Below the pieces are notes generated by a model. The model was not told the DNA's origin, searched no databases, and was given only the letters and a program-made list of their open reading frames with translations. Shown one piece after another: positions 10,336 to 20,507 of a stretch of 64,000 bases of DNA (positions within the stretch are counted from its first letter, which is position 1; every line of letters starts with the position of its first letter). Both the position numbers and the translations under genes were made by a program. Location: NCBI GenBank assembly GCA_964020085.1, contig OZ026604.1:2827967-2891966 (forward strand), given 5' to 3'. The DNA is from Micromussa lordhowensis (taxonomy: Eukaryota; Cnidaria; Anthozoa; Scleractinia; Lobophylliidae).

Positions 10336-11548
10336 TTCAAATATTTATTTATACAGCGCTATTTCCCTTTAGCCCAATAGCGCTTTACAATAATTACAAT
10401 CCAAAATAGGAAAATTTACAAGTAGCAATAGGATGGATTTTTACAATTTTCAGATAAAAACTATATTAAAACCTATTTTAAGATATTAAAACTATATTTC
10501 CAGGTAAAAGACTATATTACATGCTAATCTAAGTTATAACATTTTTTATGTTTTCGTATAGGTCTTAAAACTTGGTAACGAGCTACTCTATCTGATAATG
10601 TCGGGGAGAGAGTTCAACAAACTGGGTGCTGCAAAAGAGAAACACCTATGGCCATAACTTACTAGCTTGACGGGTGGTATTTTTAGTAAGTTTTTAGAGG
10701 AAGATCTCAGATTCCTAGTTGGTGCATAGGGCTCTAATAGTTCAGTAGTGCAACTAGGAGCCTGGCCCTTAAGCGCTTTATAGGTCAGAAGTAGTATCTT
10801 ATAGTTAATGCGCTGGTTAACTGGAAGCCAGTGCAGCTGCTTTAGGACAGGCGTAGTGTGGTCATATTTCTTGGTACGAGTAATAATGCGGGTCGCAGCA
10901 TTCTGGACATTTTGTAAGCGATCTATTAGAAAGGTAGGTAGCCTATACAATAGTGAGTTGGCGCTATCAAGCTTAGAGGCCTGAATGAATGCGTGAACCA
11001 GCTTTTCAGTGTCTGCTGGAGATAAATCTTACTAATGGTCCTGAGGTGGAAACAACAGGCCTTGCAGGTATTGGTAACAGGCTTATCTAGTGACATGTGC
11101 TCATCGAAGATAACTCCAATGTTCCTTGCAGAAGGGGATGGCTTGATTCGTTCACCAGACACATCGATGTATTCTATTGATGGAGGTGGGCGGTGTCGTG
11201 CGCTTAGGACCAGTAACTCTTTTCTTCCTCTGTTCAGTTTAAGCTTATTGCTTACCATCCACGAGTCGATTTCGGAAACACACGCTTCTATCTTAGCTAT
11301 GGAACCGGCTTGTTCAGCGGGAGTGGGCTTAAATGAGAGGTATAGTTGAGTGTCGTCGGCGTAGAGATGATAGTTGAGTCCATGCCGTCTAATTATGTCC
11401 CGATGGGCGACGTGTATAGCAAGTACAGGATCGGCCCTAAAACTGATCCCTGGGGAACACCATAACGGAGTTCTTTCACTTTTGATTTGATTCCATCAAT
11501 CATCACAAACTGCTTCCGATCTTGAATATAGGATCGGAACCATCAGCA
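10336..11548 (-). mobile_element. CR1/L2-like LINE, 5'-truncated reverse transcriptase
   Basis: Reading the minus strand from 11545 down: the RT box [12 protein letters not shown], then (after a frameshift) YADDTQLY with the catalytic aspartates, SWMVSNKLKLN-type thumb residues, and a C-terminal part (LKQLHWLPVNQRINYKILLL, then the CFSFAAPSLLNSLP segment). At least two frame breaks show it is dead. The 3' end carries the GCGCTATT...GCGCTTTACAAT signature also seen near 63190. Confidence 0.85.
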
Positions 11549-11848
11549 TCGTTAATCCTCGCGACTACACCGCTCAATTACAGTCTTGAGATTTGGGGAA
11601 CACAACATTCACAAGTGGATCGTACCTAAACAGCCTAAAGGGAGCTGGGTCGTACAAGGAAATCATGATGTATCGTACCTCTAGGCAAATGTGATCGTAA
11701 CTGACGGAAAGGACTTGGGTCAGCAGTCTGAATCGCAGGCTCGCTTAGCCTTTGCCATGTTTGTTTTTCTGTTTTCGAGTGTCGTCTCGAATGAGTTTCA
11801 AGTCAGAAGTATTGCCCGAATAAGTTGTCTTACAGAGAGGATTTTTAA

Positions 11849-11890
11849 ATCAGGATTCTTTTTGTCTTAAAAGACAAAAAGAATCCTGAT
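11849..11890. repeat. Perfect 20-bp-arm hairpin
   Basis: The arm ATCAGGATTCTTTTTGTCTT is followed by AA and its exact complement. It abuts the MITE at 11902 and may be a tiny foldback element of its own. Confidence 0.8.
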
Positions 11891-11901
11891 CTAGGTATAT
11901 A

Positions 11902-12349
11902 CCGTCGCTTGCAACTACCTGTCCACACGCGTGGCATAAACATGTTCTGCTGGCCAATCAAAATTCAAGCTTTTCACAATCAAACTTCGAAGTTTACCCG
12001 CCCACTTGGGAACGTTTTGGCGCCACTAATCACGCAAATGATCGTAGCTGATTTATCTACCGTTTGGCAACTGAAGACATGGCGTTTACAATAAATAATT
12101 TAGGCAGAAATTTCAAGCAAGGTGTTCCACTGTCAAGTGATTTACGAAATTGTAATTTTCAAAACTACAAAAGACAAAATGTCCGTACGCGTTGCTGACT
12201 TTACTTCCCTTCAAGTGTTTAGTGTAAGTGGCAAAACATTCCCAAGTTGGCGGGTAAACTTTGAAGCTTGACTGTCAAAACTTTGAATTTTGATTGGCTA
12301 GCAGAACATGTTTTTGTCACACGTGTGGACAGGTAGTTGCAAGCGACCG
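11902..12349. mobile_element. MITE with TIRs of about 100 bp, TA-flanked
   Basis: The left end CCGTCGCTTGCAACTACCTG is inverted at 12330-12349 with similarity extending about 100 bases on each side. TA flanks both ends, as in Tc1/mariner-type insertions. Confidence 0.75.
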
Positions 12350-12561
12350 TATGTTGCTCTTCATTTGTTACAACTTGGAAAAAACACAATAAAAAGAAGA
12401 AAATTGCAGAACATTTAGTGTTTCAACATCAATAAGGTTAATCAGTTTATGAAGCAAGGAATCAATGGCAAATAACTTAAAAAATGAATTTAAGCGATTA
12501 CTGAACAATTTCAACACTAACAAAATAAACTTCGAGCCCACCGCAGCTATCTTCAAAAACA

Positions 12562-13490
12562 AGGACTGCAGCTGTTGACATTGTAGAAAAGGTCATCAAC
12601 AGATACGTCAGCAGAGCTACAAGCCGCCCATCAGCTAGCGCTCAGGTTCAGCAAGCCGTTTCAACTTATTACTTTAAGTTACCCTATGTAGGCTCTTTCA
12701 CTAGGGAAACACAGAAAAGGCTGCGCAAACTTGTACAGCGCTACTGTACTAACATCGAAATTAAGTTAGCTTTTTCTTCTTTTAAAATTGGTAGAATGTT
12801 TAGTGTTAAGGATCCTATTCCTCTCGATCTCCGTTCGCGCGTTGTCTACAAGTTTACGTGTGCAGGATGTAATGCCTGCTACATCGGCGAGACTAGCCGA
12901 CATCTCTCGACGCGCGTTCGTGAACATCTGAGCAGGGATAGGAATTCGCACATTTTCCAGCATTTACAGCAATCACAGGCATGTCGGTGTCTAGCCGATA
13001 AGACCTGCTTCCCCATTGTAGATTGCGCGCCCAACAAATTGCAACTCCTTTTGAAAGAAGCAATGCACATCAAATGGGAGAATCCTACTTTAAATAAGCA
13101 GCTGAAACATGCTGACTTATCTCTCTCGTTCTGATGTTACTTTTTATGTAGTAATGGTTTATTTAATTTATTTATTTCTTTATCATTATTGTTCTTTATT
13201 AATAAGTTTTTTATGTCGTAATTAATGTACTTAATTCCATTTTGTACAATTTTCTTTCTTGTGTTAAGGGCAGTGCTCGCGCAAGTGTTATTCTATTTCT
13301 CGCGCTTGTTAAAATTGTACGTTAATATTTTCGAATAATTGAATTGTATCACGTTTTAACTTATACGCCATTGCTTGTATAAAATCAAACGAACTTGTAA
13401 ACGAATTCACAACTGAAGATGATCGTTGAACGATCGAAACATGTCTTGTTTAAAACTTAAAGTTGTTGTTCATTTTTTAAAACATTTCTA
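12562..13490 (+). mobile_element. Penelope-like element, 3' part with intact endonuclease ORF
   Basis: An open frame reads YYFKLPYVGSF, then RLRKLVQRYC, FSVKD, and a complete-looking GIY-YIG domain (VVYKFTC..C..CYIGET, R.LSTRVREHLS, a NSH..QH zone, and a C-terminal EAMHIKWENPTLNKQ). It stops at 13132-13134. The nuclease nicks target DNA for retrotransposition in this family. The reverse transcriptase is missing, so the copy is 5'-truncated. The 3' tail contains a hammerhead motif. Confidence 0.88.
13409..13449 (+). ncRNA. Hammerhead ribozyme (minimal type I) in the PLE tail
   Basis: In order: stem I strand ACAA (13409-13412), core CTGAAGA (13413-13419), one U, stem II GATCGT-TGA-ACGATC (13421-13435), core GAAA (13436-13439), a one-pair stem III C-AU-G, the UC cleavage site (13444-13445), then TTGT (13446-13449) closing stem I. 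Penelope-like elements are known to carry such minimal hammerheads. The unpaired U after CUGAAGA is unusual. Confidence 0.65.
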
Positions 13491-13658
13491 CATATATTTA
13501 AGATATATTTTTAAAATTGTAAATACTTCTATGCACATGTTTTATAGCACATATATATTTAGATACATGACCCCATCAGCTCTGCTGCCGGATTAATTTA
13601 TCGTGTTAAAATAAAGTTATTCAGTTATCGACATTAGATCAAGATGTATGTAATCGAC

Positions 13659-13815
13659 CTACAATCTTGGACAAAATAAATGAGAAAATTAAGACCACCC
13701 CTCCCCCCATTTCAATGATGGAAAAATTGGCGCGCTTTGCTTGGAGCGCGAGTTCATCATTGATTCGGGGGGAGGGGTGGTTTTATTTCTCATTTTATTC
13801 TGTCCAAGATTGTAG
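13659..13815. mobile_element. Foldback MITE
   Basis: The arm CTACAATCTTGGACA... with AGAAA and the CCACCCCTCCCCCC tract is repeated inverted at the other end, giving a 157-bp palindrome with a loop of about 50 bases. Confidence 0.75.
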
Positions 13816-13819
13816 CTTT

Positions 13820-14510
13820 CTCAAAGGGAAAATATCCTGGCTGTGCATATGTAAAACTGATATTTCATATCAACTGAAATATTTGTTTTTAGAGGGGTAA
13901 TGGGGTATTTTCTTTCACCAGGATTGGAGTCAATATGGGATAGATTGGTCTCAAGGAATCACCATGCCACAATACAGCCAGAAAATGAGGTTTGCATAGA
14001 CGATCTTACATCTCCAATTGGATCAACTCATAGAACTCATTGCTCCACTTCAGGAAGCCAGTGGATTTGGGATTGAGCTGTACACTGATTGATGCTTGCT
14101 GCTTTGTAGCAAACAACACATGAAGAGACAGAGTTAGCATTGTTATCACGTGTTTGCAATTGATTTTTTACCTAAAATTATACATATGGCTATTTCAATT
14201 TGAGAGGTTCAGTGTTTGTGTACACTAGAATGTTGCAAGGTTTTTTATTTCTCTGGCAAGAATACCAAAGGTGCATACCAGGTGGAGTGGGTGTTACGGA
14301 GCATAACGAAACAACCTAATCCATGCCAAACCTGAGGAACTCAATAAAAGCCAACTAAAGAAACATCCTAGATCCAAGTACCCATATCTGAGTCAAATGC
14401 ACTCTTTTTAAGTGTTGTTTGTGACCTATATGCAATCTAAAGAATAGATCTAACACAAATATGCATACTTTTATTCACTCATCAAAAGTAGTTTCATTGC
14501 CTTGATGTAC
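13820..14510. other. No recognisable feature
   Basis: AT-rich sequence with stops in all frames. I see no gene, terminal repeat or tandem array. Confidence 0.5.
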
Positions 14511-14512
14511 GA

Positions 14513-14605
14513 TCCACTTCCTATAAAGTACGATCCATTTCCCTTCAAAGTACGATCCACCTCCCTAGAGGTACGACCGATTTCCCCTAAGGTACGACCA
14601 ATTTC
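14513..14605. repeat. 21-bp minisatellite (GTACGATCCAYTTCCCT)
   Basis: About five units of GTACGATCCACTTCC(T/C)... about 20 to 21 bases long, drifting to GTACGACCGATTTCCCC. Related single units occur near 11630-11700. Confidence 0.7.
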
Positions 14606-14889
14606 TGAATTTTGTCCCAAATCCCCCTCCATAGGTGGGTATGGCTATAAGTAGGTTATTCATTTCTCGTCCGGCCACTATTTTCTTAACAATGTCAACG
14701 GCGGAAGATCTCAAAACTAAACCGAGAGATTTTTGCAAAACTTTTAAGCCTTTTCTAAGTACAAAGGACTGTTCAAGGAATGTGGAGATTCAGCTAAATG
14801 TAAATGGACTGTTGTTAAAGATAAAAAGCAAGAAGCTGACGTACTGGTAGACCATTTCGCCATATAGCCGATGGAATTGGTTGAATCAG

Positions 14890-15385
14890 TGCCCAACTCA
14901 AATCAATGCACGATTTTAAAGACCATCTTAGTATTCAAAGAATTAAACAGGAAAGTGGGAAGTGGACACAGATCCCTTATGTGAAACCTGTAACGCAAGG
15001 ACGAGTCCTAGCTGTTTTAGAGTCGCTCAACACTAACAAGCCTACTGGCTTTGATGGCATCCCGGCAAAAGTCTTGAAAATCGGAGCCGTGAAGAACTAT
15101 CTCAACCACTATTCTGTTTAATTCATGCATACATAACAGCGCATGGCCAAGTGACTGGAAGCGCGGGGATTGAACTCCAGTTTATAAAAAGGATGACAAG
15201 TATTGTAAAGAAAACTACCGGCCATTAATTGTTCTACCATGTGTAGACAAAGTATTTGAACAGCTAGTAGGCATACAAGTCGCTGCTGGCTTTGACGGTC
15301 ACATAACACTCATCTGCTTATCGGAAAGCGCACAGTTGTCAAACAACTCTGATCAGTTGGTGGAGAGATGGAGATAGCGGGAGTC
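14890..15385 (+). mobile_element. LINE reverse-transcriptase N-part, broken
   Basis: Frames give LNTNKPTGFDGIPAKVLKIG, then WPSDWKRGD, PVYKKDDKYCKENYRPLIVL and VDKVFEQL, then AYRK.HSCQT. These are the opening blocks of a CR1/jockey-type RT. Frameshifts and an internal stop show a dead copy. The catalytic region is missing because a MITE follows. Confidence 0.8.
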
Positions 15386-15448
15386 CGATTTCTTTATCAC
15401 AAGTATGATTACAGACCGAATGGGATGACACAAAGTCTTATCACCAAT

Positions 15449-15568
15449 AATCATAAAAATTACAATTTCCGTGAAAAGAAGAATAGCCAAGTTATAAAAG
15501 AAAGGGAAAATTTGCATTAACAGACTGACAAAGGAGGCGTAAATTGTTTCATGTCTCTCTGAAATTGA

Positions 15569-15600
<32 letters not shown>

Positions 15601-15735
15601 GATTGGCTTATTAAACTGTCCGATAACAAATTGTCCGATAACAAACTTTCCGATAATAACTTGACAAGTGAATTAGTGGAAAATAGGAGTTTTTTTAAAC
15701 CAATCACAATCGAGGAAATTGTACTTTTTACGATT
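15449..15735. mobile_element. MITE copy 2 (inverted relative to 6399-6711)
   Basis: The left TIR is identical to that of copy 1; the right TIR (15715-15735) has two or three changes. The inside matches copy 1 in reverse orientation, including the CCGATAACAAA repeats. Confidence 0.8.
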
Positions 15736-15749
15736 ATTAGATTAATATG

Positions 15750-15915
15750 ATGAGTACAAGATTTTTATGATACTTTTTGATATTTTACATAGTTTTAAAA
15801 TATTTTAATTGTCTTTTTTATTATCTATTTAGTTTGTGTCCCCAAATTAGTAGGGGATTTTCCCCAGCTATGTGGCTCTGACACATAAATAAAGTTTCTA
15901 CTACTACTACCACTA
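15750..15915 (+). mobile_element. LINE 3' tail with (CTA)n
   Basis: The segment with TAGGGGATTTTCCCC, GTGGCTCTGACACATAAATA and a terminal (CTA)n array looks like a LINE 3' UTR, possibly of the element at 14890-15385. Confidence 0.55.
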
Positions 15916-16044
15916 CCACCAACCCTCTCCGAATCTCAAAAACTGAGACCTAACACCCCTCCGAATCTCTCAAAAACTAAGACTTGGGTTTGCTTTTCGA
16001 AATCAGAAGTTAAATCAACAACAGGCCTGGCCTGCTCAAACTGT

Positions 16045-16500
16045 GACGTAGATGCTGGTCACCTGTTCAAACTTCTCGGGTGGAAAAATCTAGCATGCCA
16101 GCAGCAAATTGAAAGAGCTACGATGGTTTACAAGTCTCTGCACGGGTTGGCTCCAAGTTATCTAAGTTTTAAATTCGAGAGGCGTGAAACCGCATATAAC
16201 CTAAGGGACTCTGAGAATAAACTAAATGTCCCATTGCCGCACACAAACTATTATAGAAATAGCTTTAGCTATAGTGGCGCCATTTTTTGGAACAGTCTTT
16301 CTTGCGACTTAAGGGAAGCAGAGTCAATTTAAACGCCTACTCAAATGAGATGTCTAAGGCCCGGCATTCGTGCAAAGCAGCGTTTTTTATTCTTAATTAT
16401 TTTTAGTTATTTCCGTTATAGTAAACTTTAGGTATTAAATATATAAATATAAGTTTTTAAGGTGACGAATTTTTAAAAACCGTGTTTAAATAAAGATTAA
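16045..16500 (+). mobile_element. CR1/L2-like LINE, RT C-terminal fragment
   Basis: The plus frame reads QQQIERATMVYKSLHGLAPS, then YNLRDSENKLNVPLP and FSYSGAIFWNSLS. This is the tail of a LINE RT (R.T.M.YK.L.G.AP.YL; G..FWNSLP). It is followed by an AT-rich 3' end with TAAATAAAT. Confidence 0.8.
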
Positions 16501-16504
16501 ATAA

Positions 16505-17370
16505 ATAAGTGAAAATAAGGTTAACTTTATTTTGCAGCCCAAAGTTGTGTGCCCTGGCAAACTGCTAACTTGTCCGCTGAAACGTTTTCCGTTTACAATT
16601 CTCACGTCTAATGAAACTGTTATCATTCCAAAAATAGTTCTTTTGAAACCTCACATATTCTATGACCTCGATCGACAACCTAGTAAAATCAGAAACTTAC
16701 AAACAATTAATTCTTCCCCATACGAAAAGTTCAGGAAAATTTTAAAACGGCTCTTCGTGGAGCCCATTCAAAACGGCTCTGTTCTGAGCCACCATGTCAC
16801 AAAAACAAAAGTCTTCGTTTGCTTTGATTCTTTTGTCATTGTTTTGTTGATGAAAGCAATCTTCCGTATCGTGGATTTCCACGATACACATTTGAACGAT
16901 ATATGGCTTTTCCAAAACAGAATACCTTATATCATTTGACCTTAACTCCGTTTAGACAAAGCAAACGTCACAAAATATAGCCTACAAGCCTTATTACCTT
17001 TTAGAATGTTTTTTCCCGAGTAATTTTGCCCGAATCATCAACGTTTTGCCCGAAAATTAATTATAAAATTTTCTGAAACGCGCTTGTCACGAGAAGGCTA
17101 AACCAGGAAGATAAACGAGTGGTGGGTAGCGGATTAATATACAGAGAAATTCTTCCTCCTTTTGACGCGTTCTTTGGAAAATTTATCCGGTCACTTTAAT
17201 TTGATATGGGAAGTGATAAATAATGCACGAAAGAGACCGAGTCTAAAATCATTGAATGCGCATGCCTACTTGACAACTACTCTGATTTTTTCCGCATTCT
17301 TGAACCTTCAAAAAATATCCCTTTGAGGGGAGGGGGCGGCTGTGCACAGACTATCCGAGGTGACAATTGT
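16505..17370. other. No recognisable gene
   Basis: A 135-codon ORF at 16532-16939 has no family features. Short repeats such as AACGGCTCT and GAGCC are visible. Confidence 0.4.
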
Positions 17371-17372
17371 TA

Positions 17373-17508
17373 GCCTGAGAACAGGCTCCCGGCGAGGGCG
17401 ACAAAAAAAATAGGAAGCGAGAAATAAAAAAATCCTTTTTTTTTCGCTCGTTCGCTAGCTTCGCGAGCGAATTTATTTGGCGCCCTCGCCGAGAGCCTGT
17501 TCGTAGGC
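17373..17508. mobile_element. Short MITE, 28-bp TIRs
   Basis: The left end GCCTGAGAACAGGCTCCCGG and the right end (17481-17508) are inverted copies with three mismatches, both including GGCGAGGGCG. The interior is rich in CGCTCGTTCGCTAGC-type self-complementary sequence. Confidence 0.75.
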
Positions 17509-18253
17509 AAGGTAGTTGTACAAAAGGAGTCAGAGTTGAAAAAAAGGCTCAGTAGGAGATACGTAATGGGTGGGTGAAGAGGAGCTGGGTTGCGATGTGG
17601 AGGACGATCAAGCAAAATGTCGGCGACCATCTCCGCAGAAAAGGTTTTCGTTCTGCTCTCGCGATTTGGAAAGGAAGCGAGTGCTGCACAGGCTAACACT
17701 GGTTTATCAGTTTTCCCGTTTTCTCAATGACAAAGAAATATTTGATTATTTCTTTTCGCCCGATCACGCAATATGAAGAGAGAACATAGACAGGTCTAAT
17801 TTCCCGTCAGTTTCTTATTGAGGACCTTACTGAAGTCGAGTGGAGGAGTGTAGAGGGTATATTCGTGATCATGTATTTTATTGAATTATTAAATTTAAAA
17901 TTTATTAAATCATTATTATTATTATTCCCGTCAGTGAAATGTGAAATGGCCATTTTCTCGTGGTGATTTCGTAATTAACCGTGCATTTTCGTTTGCTGTC
18001 CCTTGCATCATTGTATTAAGTATTTTTTTTTTTTAATATTACTTTTGGGCCGTAGGGCTTTTCAGATCCGATATGCCGCTCATTTTTAACAGGGGCTGGC
18101 CATGTATTTTCTGCGGGACAGTTTTTCTGTCCGCAGTCTCCTTATCGAGACAACGACGTGATATTCTGTAGTTTGCCTATTGTCCGTTGTCTTGGCTTTC
18201 AGTTTGGACTCTATCATGTCGTTGTCCATTCTACGTAGTAATCAGCCTTGCTC
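17509..18253. other. No recognisable gene
   Basis: A 68-codon ORF at 17570-17776 resembles nothing I know. The rest is AT-rich with short ATT/TTA repeats near 17918. Confidence 0.4.
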
Positions 18254-18257
18254 TTAA

Positions 18258-18665
18258 GGTGGGGGTTTACCTGAATTAAAGTGAAATTTGAGGAAGTTTA
18301 AAGAGAGATTGAAAGGGGGAGAAAAGGTTATGGAACACCACCAGACAGTTGCCCGACCCCACAATGGCACTCGGGTTGTTAGGCAACTGTTTGGTGTGTA
18401 TCTATCAATTTTTAACTTCAAACTCTAATTTTAAAACAACACCAAATCTTCAAAATTTCCTATTTCCATAAATTTTACTAATCCTTTGAGAAAAACTATC
18501 TGTCTCCAAATAAACCTAAAAATCACCAAAAAATTTACAAAACGGCGCAAAACATAGATGTGTGTAATGAGTGAACAGATTCTTGATTGCTTGAAACGTA
18601 AACGAGATATTTGCATTAAGAACATAATACCAAGCCAAAATACGGCTTTCAGGTGGACCCCCGCC
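18258..18665. mobile_element. TTAA-flanked MITE
   Basis: Left end GGTGGGGGTTTACCTGAA and right end TTTCAGGTGGACCCCCGCC are inverted copies. TTAA flanks both sides (18254-18257 and 18666-18669). It ends about 200 bases upstream of the presumed Roco 5' UTR exon. Confidence 0.75.
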
Positions 18666-18859
18666 TTAAACTACGAGATTTGACCAGTGGCGACTTCTTC
18701 TCCTCCCCCACCAACGTTCCTTCTCCTTATCTCCCTTCCCCACTGCCCTTCTCCGCCCTTCCTCACCTGGTTATGATTGGCTCATTTGCGAAGCCAAACA
18801 TCTTGAGATATTTAGGGTGTTGTTAGGGAGTTGTCTTCTAAGCGAAAGTACGCTTTCTT

Positions 18860-18922
18860 CTACACAGATACGTCTAAAGGAATCGGTTCTTTTTGTTATT
18901 GCTGTCTAAGGTGTCGTCTAAG
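18860..18922 (+). promoter_or_regulatory. Presumed 5' UTR exon of the Roco gene
   Basis: A donor AAG/GTAAGAT at 18922/18923 can join to an acceptor TTTTTTTCAG ending at 19523, 56 bases before the start codon. The same acceptor context (TTTTCAG followed by ATACTT) precedes the start codon of the inverted LRR copy at 47347, which supports the acceptor. The exon's 5' limit is a guess. Confidence 0.4.
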
Positions 18923-19579
18923 GTAAGATATGTTGAATGTACGGATGCTCGATTAACGTAAATGATATTCAGACAGCATTTAGCTCAGTTAAGCTTGCAT
19001 ATAAACGCCTGGTGCATGGAAATGTCGAGCGATAAGCTTATGCTCCGTAAGCCGAATTCTTGAAGTGAGTTCATGATCGGCCTCAATTCCTTGGAACGAA
19101 ACCTTTGAATTGAAGTTTGTCACCCTATTTATGGCCTAACGACAGCGAAACAGCGAGTGATGGTTGTAGAAGCACATGTGAAAGTTTGATTAAGCGAAGG
19201 TTGCTTGTTTAAGTTGAAGCCGTGAAGATTTTGAACGCAGTTGACCGACTCCGTGTGGAACCGACGATAAGCTAAGGGGTTTGTGTTCAAAACGTCTTCT
19301 AAATTTAATCATTCTATTTAATAAGAGCTTCTTGCAGGCTATGTGAATAATAATCCTGACATTTATTTATAATTTGATATTGTTTATAGCCGATATATGG
19401 CAGCTAATAAACTCAAATTCCTTAGCCTAATTGTTATGTGATTTCTACCAGATTCCTCCCGTATGTAAAATCACTAGACGCTTCGTGAATTGATTTTTAT
19501 TTTTGTTTTCATGTTTTTTTCAGATACTTGTGAGCCATTCAAACGTTTACTGTTGTAAGTATCACTGTAAAAATTGAAG

Positions 19580-20507
19580 ATGGAGAATATTCTTGAAGTT
19601 GAGAGCCTCAGGGAGCTGATTTCTATGAGTTTTGAGGAACTAACTTTAAATCTGATTGGTAGAGGGTTGTCAAAAGTTCCTGAAGCTCTTACAGACGTGA
19701 CTGAATTGGAGCAACTTTACTTGTCATATAATTATCTAACAGAATTACCAGCAAGTATTAACAAGCTGAAAAATCTCAAATGGCTGATATTAGGCAATAA
19801 CCAGTTGAGAGAACTTCCTCACAGTATTGGTGAGTTGAGTAACCTGACCTTGCTTAGTGTGAGTGGCAACAAGTTGTCTGTTCTACCTTCAAACATTAAA
19901 CACCTCAAGAATCTCTGGGGACTGGACTTGAGAAATAACCAGTTGACTACATTGCCTGATGAGATTGGTGAACTGAAGGAGCTGCAATGGCTGAATGTGA
20001 GTAGCAACAAGCTGACAGTTTTATCACCAAACATAAAACATCTCAATAAACTCCAGGAACTGTACTTGAGTGATAACCAGTTGACTACATTGCCTGATGA
20101 GATTGGTGAACTGAAGGAGCTGAAACGGCTAGATGTGAGTAGCAACAAGCTGACAGTTTTATCACCAAACATTATAAAACATCTCAATAAACTCCAGGGA
20201 CTGTACTTGAGTGATAACCAGTTTACTACATTGCCTGATGAGATTGGTGAACTGAAGGAGCTGGAACAGCTAGATGTGAGTAGCAACAAGCTGACAGTTT
20301 TATCACCAAACATTATAAAACATCTCAATAAACTCCAGGGACTGTACTTGAGTGATAACCAGTTTACTACATTACCTGATGAGATTGGTGAACTGAAGGA
20401 GCTGAGATGGCTGCTTGTGGCTGGTAATCCTCTAACATTGGAAGAAACGAGAAAGGTTGTGAAGCTACAGAATAAGATGAAGTTTACATATACCACAGAT
20501 ATTTCAG
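19580..20507 (+). CDS. Roco fusion exon 1: leucine-rich repeats
   Basis: Residues 1-309. A short N-terminal cap (MENILEVESLRELI) is followed by about eleven LRRs of about 23 residues with the pattern L..L.L..N.LT.LP..I..L. Three copies of a two-repeat unit (nucleotide starts at 20000, 20138 and 20279; periods 138 and 141 bases) are nearly identical, a sign of recent expansion or gene conversion. The ATG at 19580 has A at -3 and G at +4. The exon ends in phase 1 at TTTCAG/GTAAAG. LRRs usually bind a ligand or partner protein. Confidence 0.93.

Noticed and set aside
16532..16939. 135-codon plus ORF
   Set aside because: No domain, no splice context, and no similarity to the neighbouring LINE fragments.
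19819..20496. 225-codon ORF antisense to the LRR exon
   Set aside because: Shadow of the repetitive LRR coding sequence; Ser/Leu-rich repeats follow directly from the sense strand.
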